Assembly: GCF_000767615.3 (NCBI RefSeq)
Contig: NZ_CP009553.3
Coordinates: 3,968,001-4,032,000 of the forward strand
Direction: 5' to 3'
DNA length: 64,000 nucleotides
Source of the DNA: Pandoraea pnomenusa
GTDB lineage: Bacteria > Pseudomonadota > Gammaproteobacteria > Burkholderiales > Burkholderiaceae
Numbering within the stretch: position 1 is the first letter of the stretch; every line of letters starts with the position of its first letter. Under the pieces are notes generated by a model, which saw only the letters and a program-made list of their open reading frames with translations, made no database searches and was not told where the DNA came from. This document shows, one piece after another, positions 9,266 to 19,770 of this stretch. The translations under genes were made by a program, and so were the position numbers.

Positions 9266-9286
9266 CGCCGGTAACGCCGGTTACCG
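9260..9286. repeat. Tandem plus inverted CGGTAAC repeat at the 3' end of the DUF6356 gene
   Basis: Two direct 9-bp copies of CGGTAACGC (9260-9268, 9269-9277) are followed by CGGTTACCG (9278-9286). The second copy forms a 7-bp hairpin with the inverted arm. It overlaps the DUF6356 stop codon and could act as a weak terminator, though no T-tract follows. Confidence 0.5.
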
Positions 9287-9299
9287 CGAGGGCGTCGGG

Positions 9300-9905
9300 T
9301 CACGGACGCTCCGAGCCCGGATCGGGTGAGCGCGACGTGACCGTCACCCGGCCGTCGGGACCGAAGTGGGCGTTAAACATGCCCGGCGTGTTCACCCCAT
9401 CCTCCAGCCAGCGCCAGCTCCATACCGTTTCCTTCTTCAGCGGGTATTGCGCCACGCTGGTCGGCTTGCCGAGCAACCGCCGCACGTCGTCCTGCGTCAT
9501 GCCGGGCTGCACCTGCTGGAGGTTCTCGGCGGTCAGTGCCTGGATCACGCCGCGCAGCTTGCCGTCGGGCGCGATGTCGACCATGTAGGTCCGCAACCCG
9601 CCCGGCGAGCGCGGGTATTCAAGCCGACGCGAGCCGTCATCGTTCTCCCACACGATTTCAGGCTTGCCCATCTGCTCGCGCACCTGCGCCTCGGTCGTTA
9701 CCCCCGGCGTGAGGTTGCGCAGCAGCATGTCGTCGGGCTTGACGGCATTGAACGTATCGCGCGCCTTTTCCCGCACCTTGTCGATCTGCTGCTGATCGCA
9801 CCCGAACAGCCCCAGCAGACTTGCGAACAATCCCATGGCGACTCCCCAACGAAGGCCGCGGCGCAGACCCTGCGCCGGGTGGTCCAAACTACGCGACGTT
9901 GTCAT
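9300..9905 (-). CDS. Lipoprotein with two BamE/SmpA-like segments
   Basis: A 201-residue predicted lipoprotein. An unusually long N-terminal stretch leads to a hydrophobic segment and the lipobox LFGC. The mature part carries two related segments: LTPGVTTEAQVREQMGKPE and VQPGMTQDDVRRLLGKPTS. Each has the PGxT..DVR..LGKP pattern of BamE/SmpA domains. Of two nearby ATGs (9911 and 9905) the second has AGGAGG at an ideal 7-nt distance and is preferred. It starts 24 nt after the tamB stop and is almost certainly in the tamAB operon. This suggests a role in outer-membrane biogenesis, which is an inference from domain and context. Confidence 0.78.
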   Translation of the reverse strand: MTTSRSLDHPAQGLRRGLRWGVAMGLFASLLGLFGCDQQQIDKVREKARDTFNAVKPDDMLLRNLTPGVTTEAQVREQMGKPEIVWENDDGSRRLEYPRSPGGLRTYMVDIAPDGKLRGVIQALTAENLQQVQPGMTQDDVRRLLGKPTSVAQYPLKKETVWSWRWLEDGVNTPGMFNAHFGPDGRVTVTSRSPDPGSERP

Positions 9906-9928
9906 CGGCATTCCTCCTCCCACATCCG

Positions 9929-12900
9929 TCAGTCGAAACGACGGTTGAACAACACATCGAAACCCGACAGCGAGCCGGTGCGCAGCACCAGTTGCCAGCG
10001 GCGCGAAAGCTGCCACGTGATCTTCACGATACTCGCGGCGCTCGTCAGGCTTTGCTCATAGCCCAGCGCGAAGCTGTCGGAGATCGCCTTGCCGACCTTC
10101 ACGACCTGCTGGTCGTCGGGCAATCCCGAATCGCTGGTGCCGATGCTGAATTCGTCGATCCCGAGATCCTTGATGATGCGCTTGCCGCCGGTCGTGCCGA
10201 GCAGCGCCGAAGCGGCGCCCGCCATCGCCTGCCGCTGGCCGAGTCCCGCACCGTCGGGGCCGTGGCCGAACATCAGCCACGACAGCTTTTCTTCGTCGGA
10301 CACGTTCGGCTCCGAGACCAGTGACACGCGAAGCTGCCGCACCGTGCCCGTCACCAGCACACCCGCCGCAACTTCCTGATTGCGGCGCATCGCCTGAATG
10401 TAGACGTTGGGATTGTCGAGCGGGCCGACGAAGTTGATCTGGCCGCGCTCGATCGCGAGCTTTCGGTCGAACGCCTCGTAAGTCCCCTCGGCCACGGTGA
10501 TCGTGCCGGTCGCGCGCATCGGTGTGAGCGGGTCGCTTTGCAGGCGCACGCTGCCGCGCAGCAGCAGATCGGCACCGGCGCCGACAAAGCGGAAATCCCT
10601 GCCCAGGTTCAGCGCCAGATCGACGTGCGGCGAGAAGCGACTCGCCGGCTTGTCGCCGATGCGTGCGGCTTCGTCGCGGGCATCGAGCGGCCTGGTACGC
10701 GCCTGCGCGCCGCCGCGCACGACAATGACATCGTCGCCCAGCTTCGGCGCACTCGACGGCGGCAATGCGAAACGCGCGCGATCGACGGTGAAATTCCCGG
10801 TCACGGACGCCGCATCGCCACTGCCGGTCGCCCGGGCCTCTCCGCTCAGCGACAGTTGTCGGTCGGGCGCGGCGAACAGTTGCAGCTTGTCGGCCACGAG
10901 CGCGATGCCCAGCGTCGGCTCGGGCGTGTCGAGCCGAATGTTGCCGCTTGCCCGCGCCGTGCCGCCGCCACCGCCCGTGACCACCACGTCGCGCAGGACG
11001 ATCTCGTTCGGCGTGAGCGAGACACGCACACGCCCGTCCTTGACGCTCACGCCCGTATCGAACATCTGCACCGCCAGGTCGTCAGCCGTCAGCTCGCCGG
11101 TCGGACGGGGCTTGGCGACCGTACCCGCCAGCGCGACTTGCAGGTTGGCCCGTCCCTTGAACGCGAACTGCGCCCCCGCCAAATCTTCGAATCGGGACAG
11201 ATCGGGAATGGCGAGTGCGATACGGCCGGACAGCGGAGCGTCGTCCGGTAGCGAGGGAATACCGTTTTGCACGTGCAGGCCGGACTTCACGTCGGCGTCG
11301 AGCGTGCCCACGAGTGAGGACACTGCCCTGACCCTGGCGTTGGCCGATTGCCCGGACAGGTCGATGCGCGTGCGCAGTTCGGAGATACCGAGCGGCACGC
11401 GCGCCCCGACACCGCCCTTCTCCGCCGTCAGGCCGGGGATGCCGGTGACCGTCACGTTGACATGCTCGTTGATGCCGCCCCGGCGCAGGGTCACGTCGCC
11501 GCTGCGGCGCACGATCTCGACGAAACCGTCGGCGCGCTGACCGGCTCGCACATCCCACTTGCCATCGAGCACGAGATTGCTCTCCACCGGCATCGGCGCC
11601 CCGGTAAAGGACTGCACCACGTTCAGCACCTGGGCAATGTCGAGCGTATCGAGCGCACCCGCGGTCTTCAGTTGACCGTCGCCGTAGTCCAGATGGGTGA
11701 GCGCCAGCGTGCCCGCCCCCGTCACCAGACGGGCCGCGCCCAGACGCACTCGGTCGGCGCTCGCTTCGACCTGCCATGGGGCCGAAAGCCTGAGCTTCGG
11801 CACGCCGGCGTTCTCCAGCGTCTGAATGGTGCCGCGCCACCCCGGCTTGCCGCGCGTGTTCGTCACGGCGCCTGCCGCATCGACATTCATGTCGAGCGGC
11901 GCCTGACGCAGCTTGCCCGCCGCCTTGAGATGCAGCGTGTGGGCCCCCCGCGTGCCGGCCAGCGCGAGCGACAGGCGGTCCAGTCGCGCGATCTCGCTCG
12001 AGAATCCGCGTCCGTCGAGTGTGACGTTGAGCCGGTCGCTCGCCGCGCCGGGCAAGCCGCCGCTCACATCCACCTTACCCGACAGATGTTCGAGCTTTTG
12101 CGCGCCGAAAACCAGCTTGTCGGCCGACAATGTCGCCACCACCGCCGGACGCTCGATCGTGCCCGAGACCTGCCCGTCGAGTTGCAGGCGCCCCGCGAGG
12201 CCGAAACCGAGCTTGTCGAGCGACGGGGCGTCGACGTTGACCGACATCCGGTCGCCAGCCGCGCCGAAACTGCCGCGCAACGCCACCTTGTTGCCGGCCA
12301 CGAGCAGGTTGGCATCGCTGGGCATGAGCCGCGTTCCCTCGATTCGCACCGTGCCGGCGCCGCTCATCGGCAAATCGGCGTACACACTGTCCTGCAACGC
12401 GAACTTCAGCGCCAGACCGAACGCCGGGCGCAGCGCGCCCTGCGCATCGAGCTGGCCGGTGACGCTGGCCGTCGGCGTTTTCTGCCCGCGCCTGGGCGGG
12501 CCGTAAAGGTCGTACCAGGCCGCCGGATCGAAACGGGAGAGCTTGATCTGTGCGCGATAGGCACCGGTGTCTCCGTTCTCGAGCACACCGGTCGCGGTGA
12601 CCTTGCCAGCGCCCGCGTCCAGCGACAGCGCGTGGATCGTGGTGCCCTTCGCATCGAGGCCGACATCGGCCAGCACCCGGCGCGCGGCGTCGCGCCAGTC
12701 GAGCACGATGCGTTGGCCCGTGGCATCGAGTTTGACATCGAGCGGACCGCCAAGCTTCGTCGCAGGCAACTTGCCGTACAAGGCGCGCAGGTCGAGATCG
12801 CGCAGGGTGAAGGCGAAGCCGCCGACCGTGGCTTCGGTCGCCGCTCCCGCTGTCGCACCGGTACCCGATGTAGCCGATGCACCCGATGCACCCGACGCGC

Positions 12901-14176
12901 TCGCTGCCTGCGGCGGTGCCGGCGTCGCGGCGCTATCCGAGACGACGGCGGCCACCTTCTCGCGGCGCAGTTCGCCGCTACCTGTCAGCACGGCACGCCC
13001 TGCAAGCTTCAGTTCGATGCCGGTGAGCGCCTGACGCGTAGCGTCGAGCAGCACCTGCGTGCGCAGGCTTTCGACCGGCAATGCGCCAGCGTCGATGGCG
13101 CCCGGCTTCGCATTGATCACCGACACCGGTCCGAGCACGCGAAAGACCTTCGCGCCAGGTTCGGGACGCAGATCGGCGCGTACCGCGAGGTCCGCCTGCG
13201 GTGCCCCCGGCGCGAAATCGTGCGGATTGAGGTGATCGAGTGCGATCTGCGCACGCGACAGCGGCACGGCGCCGAAGGGCGACGCCGCGATGTGCGCCGT
13301 GCCATTGAGCTTCTCGCCGCTCGCGCTCAGGTCGACGACAAGCGCGTCGAGCGATCCCGTCAGGTTCGCCTGCAACGCGACGGGAATGTCGCCCGCCTTC
13401 GCCTGCAGCCCCACGTTGCCGCCAAGCGCGAACGGACGCCGCCCGTTGAGTTGCAGGCTGGCCTGTGCTTCGCCATAGGGCGTGCCCAGGTGCTCGATCT
13501 GGATCGTGTGCTGCGTGCCGTCGCTGCGCGCCGCCACGCGAATGTCTTCCAGCACGAGCTCCGGCGCATGCAACGTAAGCTTCGCCACGCGCACATCGTT
13601 CAACGTCAGCCCCAGTGGCAGACGCAGGCTTTGCGGCAAGGTCGCCGGAGTGGTCGAGGGTGGCGACGGCGCGAATGCCAGGTCGACATCGCCCACGTGC
13701 AGTTTGTCGACGGTGAAATGCAGCGGTCGCACGCGCAGTGCCCAGCGGCTGTCCAGACGGCTGACGGTGATGCGCGTCGCGCCATCGAGATAGCGCACGT
13801 CGTTCACGGTGAAGCCGTTCGCGAAGCTGCCGCCGCGCCACTCGCCCGAGAGCTTGCCGCCGAGCGTCGACACGGCCGCCTGCCATAACCAGCGACTGCC
13901 GCGCTCGCTCGACATCGCCCACAGCAGGGCGCCGATGGCAAGCACCACGATGAGCAGCACGGCAAGCAGGGTCGCCAGAAGCGCGCGGCCCCAGCGTCGC
14001 CGGTGCGCCGGCGGCGGTGTGTCACCCGGCGGCGGTGCGGGCGGCGGTGGCGTCGATGGGTCGCCGCCCGGCAGCCCTTGCGCACCGGGTCGCGTGAGCG
14101 TGGGTTCGTGTCCGATGTCGCGAATCTCGCTCGCCATGGCGGCGGGCGTCCGCGGGTTCAGGGGCATCGTCGTCAT
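9929..14176 (-). CDS. tamB: Translocation and assembly module inner-membrane component TamB
   Basis: A 1415-residue inner-membrane-anchored, periplasm-spanning protein. With TamA it supports outer-membrane protein/autotransporter assembly and probably phospholipid transport. The N terminus is a Pro-rich cytosolic leader (residues 1-60), followed by one transmembrane helix at about 64-88. Then comes a very long beta-rich AsmA/YtfN-like repeat body. The C-terminal DUF490/TamB domain ends in the family-like SFALGYEQSLTSAASIVKITWQLSRRW region. A short Ala/Ser/Gly low-complexity insertion (12830-12900) lies in the body. Its ATG overlaps the tamA stop by one base (TGATG), indicating translational coupling. 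Confidence 0.94.
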   Translation of the reverse strand: MTTMPLNPRTPAAMASEIRDIGHEPTLTRPGAQGLPGGDPSTPPPPAPPPGDTPPPAHRRRWGRALLATLLAVLLIVVLAIGALLWAMSSERGSRWLWQAAVSTLGGKLSGEWRGGSFANGFTVNDVRYLDGATRITVSRLDSRWALRVRPLHFTVDKLHVGDVDLAFAPSPPSTTPATLPQSLRLPLGLTLNDVRVAKLTLHAPELVLEDIRVAARSDGTQHTIQIEHLGTPYGEAQASLQLNGRRPFALGGNVGLQAKAGDIPVALQANLTGSLDALVVDLSASGEKLNGTAHIAASPFGAVPLSRAQIALDHLNPHDFAPGAPQADLAVRADLRPEPGAKVFRVLGPVSVINAKPGAIDAGALPVESLRTQVLLDATRQALTGIELKLAGRAVLTGSGELRREKVAAVVSDSAATPAPPQAASASGASGASATSGTGATAGAATEATVGGFAFTLRDLDLRALYGKLPATKLGGPLDVKLDATGQRIVLDWRDAARRVLADVGLDAKGTTIHALSLDAGAGKVTATGVLENGDTGAYRAQIKLSRFDPAAWYDLYGPPRRGQKTPTASVTGQLDAQGALRPAFGLALKFALQDSVYADLPMSGAGTVRIEGTRLMPSDANLLVAGNKVALRGSFGAAGDRMSVNVDAPSLDKLGFGLAGRLQLDGQVSGTIERPAVVATLSADKLVFGAQKLEHLSGKVDVSGGLPGAASDRLNVTLDGRGFSSEIARLDRLSLALAGTRGAHTLHLKAAGKLRQAPLDMNVDAAGAVTNTRGKPGWRGTIQTLENAGVPKLRLSAPWQVEASADRVRLGAARLVTGAGTLALTHLDYGDGQLKTAGALDTLDIAQVLNVVQSFTGAPMPVESNLVLDGKWDVRAGQRADGFVEIVRRSGDVTLRRGGINEHVNVTVTGIPGLTAEKGGVGARVPLGISELRTRIDLSGQSANARVRAVSSLVGTLDADVKSGLHVQNGIPSLPDDAPLSGRIALAIPDLSRFEDLAGAQFAFKGRANLQVALAGTVAKPRPTGELTADDLAVQMFDTGVSVKDGRVRVSLTPNEIVLRDVVVTGGGGGTARASGNIRLDTPEPTLGIALVADKLQLFAAPDRQLSLSGEARATGSGDAASVTGNFTVDRARFALPPSSAPKLGDDVIVVRGGAQARTRPLDARDEAARIGDKPASRFSPHVDLALNLGRDFRFVGAGADLLLRGSVRLQSDPLTPMRATGTITVAEGTYEAFDRKLAIERGQINFVGPLDNPNVYIQAMRRNQEVAAGVLVTGTVRQLRVSLVSEPNVSDEEKLSWLMFGHGPDGAGLGQRQAMAGAASALLGTTGGKRIIKDLGIDEFSIGTSDSGLPDDQQVVKVGKAISDSFALGYEQSLTSAASIVKITWQLSRRWQLVLRTGSLSGFDVLFNRRFD

Positions 14177-15984
14177 CAGAACGCCACCCCCAGCGAGATC
14201 GACGGGCGCAAGCGCCGGTCGCGCACGCCGTAACCGAGGTCGACGTTGACCGGGCCCACCGGACTGCGCCAGCGCACGCCGAGACCCACGCCGTGGTAGA
14301 GCGGCGTGGGATGGCGGTAGTCGTCGGTGGCCGTGCCGACGTCCCAGAAGACCGCGCCGCCCCAGTCGCGCGTGACCCAGCGTTGGTATTCGAGGCTGGC
14401 CGTGCCGAGGTATTTGGTCGGGAACGTCGTGCCGTTCTGCTGGCGACCGATGCTCTGGAAGTTATAGCCCCGGATCGACGAGGTGCCGCCCGCGAAGAAC
14501 AGCAGCGACGACGGAATGCGATCGCTGTTGCCGTTCGTGATCACGGCCCCCAGTTCCAGGCGCGCGAGCACGAGGTCGCGCTGTCCTACCGGGAAGTACT
14601 GGCGGATACGGCCATACAGTCGCGCGAAGCTCTGGTCGGTGAGCACCGGCTTGGCGGCAAAACCGATCTGCGTGTTGATGATGTTGCCCTTGCGCGGGAA
14701 GATCAGGTCGTCCACGTCGCGGCGGTTCCATGCGAACGCGGGCACCAGCGCCTTGTTCACGAAGCGCGTGCCGCCGTCGGGACGCTCGTCGGTGTGATAC
14801 CAGTCGAGCGTGTAGGCCCAGTCGTAGCGCTCGCGCGAGCGCGCGCGCTTGATGCCGATCTGCGCCGAGCGCTGATCGAGACCATTCAGGTACGTGCGCT
14901 CGTACGACGCGCGGGTACTGTTGGTATATGCCGTGCTGTCCGGCGGCATCGCGATCTCGGCGTAGCCGCCCTGGCGATACTGCTCGAGGCGGGCCTGCGT
15001 GTCGAACGTCCACGCCCGGCCGAAGAGGTTGTAGTACGAATACCGGCCGTTCACGCTCGCGCCGGTGTCGGTCGTGTAACCCACGCCGCTTTGCACACGT
15101 TGCGTGGGGAATTCGCGCACCTTCACCTCGACCGGCGCCCGTTCGGCCTTCGACGGATCTTCCGTCACCTCGATGATGACGTTGGAGAAATACGGTGTGG
15201 CCTGGATCTGACGTTGCAGCTCCTGCAGACGATCGGCATCGAACGGCTCGCCCTCCTCGAGCGGATTGACGTTGCGGATGATCTGCTCGGGATAGCGCCG
15301 CGTGCCGCTGATGACGAGCGGCCCCAGCGTGAACGCCGGGCCGCTGTCGAAGGTCGCGGCCAGCGACGCCGTGTCGCTGTCGGCGTCGATCACCGCGCGC
15401 GAGAAGCTCATCTTCGCCGCGTGGTAGCGCTTCTGCCCCAGTTGGAACAGCGTGTCGTTCTTGGCCTGATCCCAGTCCGCCTGACGAAACGGTGCGTCCA
15501 CAGGCAGTTCCCACGCATTGCGCAACTGCGTGACGCGTTGCGGCTCCTGCTCGAGGATCGGCCCCGTGAACTCCACGTCGAGGCTCCTGATGTGCGTGCG
15601 CGGCCCCGACGCCACCGTGACCCGTACATCGCGCTTGCCATTGACGGTCGTGACGTCCACATGGGTGACAGGAGAAAAATAACCCTCGGTCGAAGTCAGT
15701 TCCTGCACCTGCGCGCCCACGGTCGCCACGAGGTGTTCGAACTGGGCGTCGCCGATGTCGTCGCGCGAGGCGAAACGCACCAGGTCGAGGTTGTCCTTGA
15801 GGAGCTTGGCCAGGCCGTTGGGCGCATCGATGCGCACACGATAGTCGGCCTGTGCGGTGCCCGACACGACCAGGCCGCATGCGAGTGCGGCCATCGCCAT
15901 CCAGGTGGCGGGGCGGGTGCGCAAAGGACGCACACCGAAGCGACGACGAGCGCCGTAACCGGGTTTGATCTGCGAGACGGTCAA
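14176..15984 (-). CDS. tamA: Translocation and assembly module outer-membrane component TamA
   Basis: A BamA/Omp85-family outer-membrane barrel of about 602 residues. A signal peptide ending near GTAQADYRV is followed by POTRA-type domains (about residues 45-270). A 16-strand barrel comes next, with RGYNFQSIGRQQNG and a C-terminal GVAF ending in phenylalanine. It partners with the adjacent TamB. The start is taken at a TTG (15984), because AAGGAAGG lies just upstream and the signal peptide then has normal length. A longer frame reaching 16173 adds residues with no signal character, and a shorter ATG start near 15900 is also possible. Confidence 0.9.
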   Translation of the reverse strand: MTVSQIKPGYGARRRFGVRPLRTRPATWMAMAALACGLVVSGTAQADYRVRIDAPNGLAKLLKDNLDLVRFASRDDIGDAQFEHLVATVGAQVQELTSTEGYFSPVTHVDVTTVNGKRDVRVTVASGPRTHIRSLDVEFTGPILEQEPQRVTQLRNAWELPVDAPFRQADWDQAKNDTLFQLGQKRYHAAKMSFSRAVIDADSDTASLAATFDSGPAFTLGPLVISGTRRYPEQIIRNVNPLEEGEPFDADRLQELQRQIQATPYFSNVIIEVTEDPSKAERAPVEVKVREFPTQRVQSGVGYTTDTGASVNGRYSYYNLFGRAWTFDTQARLEQYRQGGYAEIAMPPDSTAYTNSTRASYERTYLNGLDQRSAQIGIKRARSRERYDWAYTLDWYHTDERPDGGTRFVNKALVPAFAWNRRDVDDLIFPRKGNIINTQIGFAAKPVLTDQSFARLYGRIRQYFPVGQRDLVLARLELGAVITNGNSDRIPSSLLFFAGGTSSIRGYNFQSIGRQQNGTTFPTKYLGTASLEYQRWVTRDWGGAVFWDVGTATDDYRHPTPLYHGVGLGVRWRSPVGPVNVDLGYGVRDRRLRPSISLGVAF

Positions 15985-16275
15985 AACCTTCCTTGGAGTG
16001 TGAAATACCGCCGCCGGTGGTCCGGCGTGCGGTCGATGATGCCAGTCAATGCCCTGATGCCGTGGCGCCCTGCGCCAGGATGCCGCCCCCGTATGGCACG
16101 GCATCGCAACAGGCAATGCGTATGTGAGTCGTATTTGAACATATCCCCAGCGCCGGTTCACCTTGTGTCCCAAAACAGCCCAAACGGTGAATCGGGGTGC
16201 GTTTGCGGTAGAATCTGCGTCGATTGGCGCCGTTGCGACGGCGTCGTTTTTGCCTATTCTTTAAGCAATTCGACC

Positions 16276-16458
16276 ATGTACGAGTCCGACATCACCCAAT
16301 TCATCAAGCAACTGAAGGCTGAGAAGCCGACGCTGGAGGCGGAGCAGCGCCAAGGCCGCGCCCTGCTGTGGGACAAGCAACCGATCGATCTGGACGAGCG
16401 CAGCCGCGCCCAGCAGTCGCGCGTGGCACAGCAGCCGTACGTCTACCAGAGCGAGTAA
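16276..16458 (+). CDS. DUF3460 family protein
   Basis: A 60-residue soluble protein, MYESDITQFIKQLKAE through RVAQQPYVYQ, matching the betaproteobacterial DUF3460 family over its full length. It contains WDKQPIDLDE. Function is unknown. It precedes scpA by 45 nt on the same strand, an arrangement common in Burkholderiaceae, so it is probably co-transcribed with scpA and panC. The start ATG lacks a good Shine-Dalgarno sequence. The gap to tamA (15985-16275) presumably holds divergent promoters, which I could not resolve. Confidence 0.88.
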   Translation: MYESDITQFIKQLKAEKPTLEAEQRQGRALLWDKQPIDLDERSRAQQSRVAQQPYVYQSE

Positions 16459-16503
16459 ATCGCCCCTGCCCCGACATCCTGTCAATTCCGGCCGAGTCCC
16501 GCA

Positions 16504-18388
<1,885 letters not shown>

Positions 18389-18528
18389 GCGCCGGGGCAC
18401 GCGGCACACGGCCTTGGGGCCGGTGTCGCGCGCCCCGGCGCAAGTCGCGCGCGTGACGCCGGAGGCGATCGCGTGCGCATCACATTCGTCGCGCCAGGTG
18501 CGCGACACCGCAACACAAGAGGCAAGCC

Positions 18529-18957
18529 ATGTACCGCACCATGCTCAAGTCGAAGATCCACCGCGCCACCGTGACGCATTGCGAATTGCATTACGAGGGC
18601 TCGTGCGCGATCGACGAAAACCTGCTCGAAGCCTCGGGCCTCGTCGAAAATGAGCAGATCGACATCTTCAACGTCAATAACGGCGAGCGTTTCACCACCT
18701 ACGCCATTCGCGGCGAGCGTGGGAGCGGCATGATCTCGCTGAATGGCGCGGCCGCGCGTCGCGCGCAGCTGGGCGACATCGTGATCATCGTGTCGTACGC
18801 ACAGGTCGAAGAGAAGGAAGTGCTAGCCGGCTTCAAGCCGAAACTGGTGTTCGTCGACGAGAAGAACGTGCAGAAGGGCGAGCGCGATCACGTGCCGCTG
18901 CAAGCGTGGGAAGACACCCGCGCATTCGAGGCCGCCGCGCAGACCGCCGCCAAGTAA
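18529..18957 (+). CDS. panD: Aspartate 1-decarboxylase proenzyme
   Basis: A 142-residue pyruvoyl enzyme that makes beta-alanine from aspartate for pantothenate. The self-cleavage site is Gly24-Ser25 in [13 protein letters not shown], where Ser25 becomes the pyruvoyl group. The fold continues with [16 protein letters not shown] (here [14 protein letters not shown]) and GDIVIIVSY. The C-terminal Ala-rich tail makes it slightly longer than E. coli PanD (126). AGAGGC before the ATG supports the start. It ends at an intrinsic terminator. Confidence 0.97.
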   Translation: MYRTMLKSKIHRATVTHCELHYEGSCAIDENLLEASGLVENEQIDIFNVNNGERFTTYAIRGERGSGMISLNGAAARRAQLGDIVIIVSYAQVEEKEVLAGFKPKLVFVDEKNVQKGERDHVPLQAWEDTRAFEAAAQTAAK

Positions 18958-18981
18958 GCCTGGCGACGCGCGCCAAATGCC

Positions 18982-19006
18982 AAAGGGGCCCTCGGGCCCC
19001 TTTTTC
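18982..19006 (+). terminator. Intrinsic terminator after panD
   Basis: A 10-bp stem (18982-18991 with 18994-19003), very GC-rich, is followed by a T-run. It lies between panD and the convergent parA-like gene and may serve both. Confidence 0.88.
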
Positions 19007-19025
19007 GTTGATGCCGGCATGCGGG

Positions 19026-19649
19026 TTATCGGTCGACGAACGCCGTGATGCCGTCCCACTGCGGCAGATCGCGTTCCACGCGCCCCGGCGCCACGTCCCA
19101 CAGCGTGAGCCCGTGTGCGGCGAGTTGCACGTAGTTCTGCGTGTTGCGCAACATGCCGAGCACCGGCAACCCGGCCTCCTCGCAATAGCGCGCCAGTTGG
19201 TCGGCCGCGCGCGTGCGGGCGTCGACGCGCATGCCCACCACGCCGATGCGCACGCCACCCTCGCGTACGCGCTTCTCCTGCGCGAGCTTCTGCAGAAAGT
19301 CACGCGTGGCCAGAATGTCGAAGATCGACGGCTGCAACGGCACCAGCACGTGATCGGCCAGCTTGAGGATTGCGTCGAGGCGCTTGCCGTGCAGACCCGC
19401 CGGCGTATCGAGCACCGCGTGCGTCGTGCCCTTGGGCGGACGGGCAACTTCGTTGTGATCGACCTCCCACGTGGCGATGGGGCGCACCACGCTCGGACGC
19501 AACCCCAGCCAGGCCCGGGAAGATTGCTGCCGGTCGGTGTCGCCGAGCATCACGGCATGGCCCTGCGCCGCCAGATACCCGGCCAGATTCGTTGCGAGCG
19601 TGCTCTTGCCCACGCCCCCCTTTGGATTCGCCACCACGATCACCGGCAT
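19026..19649 (-). CDS. Orphan ParA-family ATPase
   Basis: A 208-residue deviant-Walker P-loop ATPase. Walker A is KGGVGKST at residues 10-17, and further motifs are LGDTDRQQSSRAWL (Walker A') and VLDTPAGL (Walker B region). It is shorter than chromosomal ParA and lacks a DNA-binding N-terminal domain, resembling MinD/VirC1-like positioning ATPases. No parB, parS or partner gene is adjacent. The ATG at 19649 follows GGGGAG at 7 nt; the frame extends 30 nt further without benefit. Function unknown: placement of a protein complex, plasmid-like partition and envelope positioning are all possible. Confidence 0.88.
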   Translation of the reverse strand: MPVIVVANPKGGVGKSTLATNLAGYLAAQGHAVMLGDTDRQQSSRAWLGLRPSVVRPIATWEVDHNEVARPPKGTTHAVLDTPAGLHGKRLDAILKLADHVLVPLQPSIFDILATRDFLQKLAQEKRVREGGVRIGVVGMRVDARTRAADQLARYCEEAGLPVLGMLRNTQNYVQLAAHGLTLWDVAPGRVERDLPQWDGITAFVDR

Positions 19650-19770
19650 CACACGCTCCCCGAGGTCGATTTTCCGCACATCTTACATCGGCTCGAAGGC
19701 GACTCGATGGCGGCTCGGTGGCAGTTCGGCGGCGCCCCGTGACAGCTCGAACCAGCGGCCGGGGACGCGC

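Noticed and set aside
11348..13888. An 846-codon rightward open frame inside tamB
   Set aside because: No recognisable domain, Arg-rich composition, wholly antisense to TamB.
15985..16173. 63-residue N-terminal extension of TamA
   Set aside because: It lies before the TTG with the ribosome binding site, has no signal-peptide character and probably contains the tamA and DUF3460 promoters.
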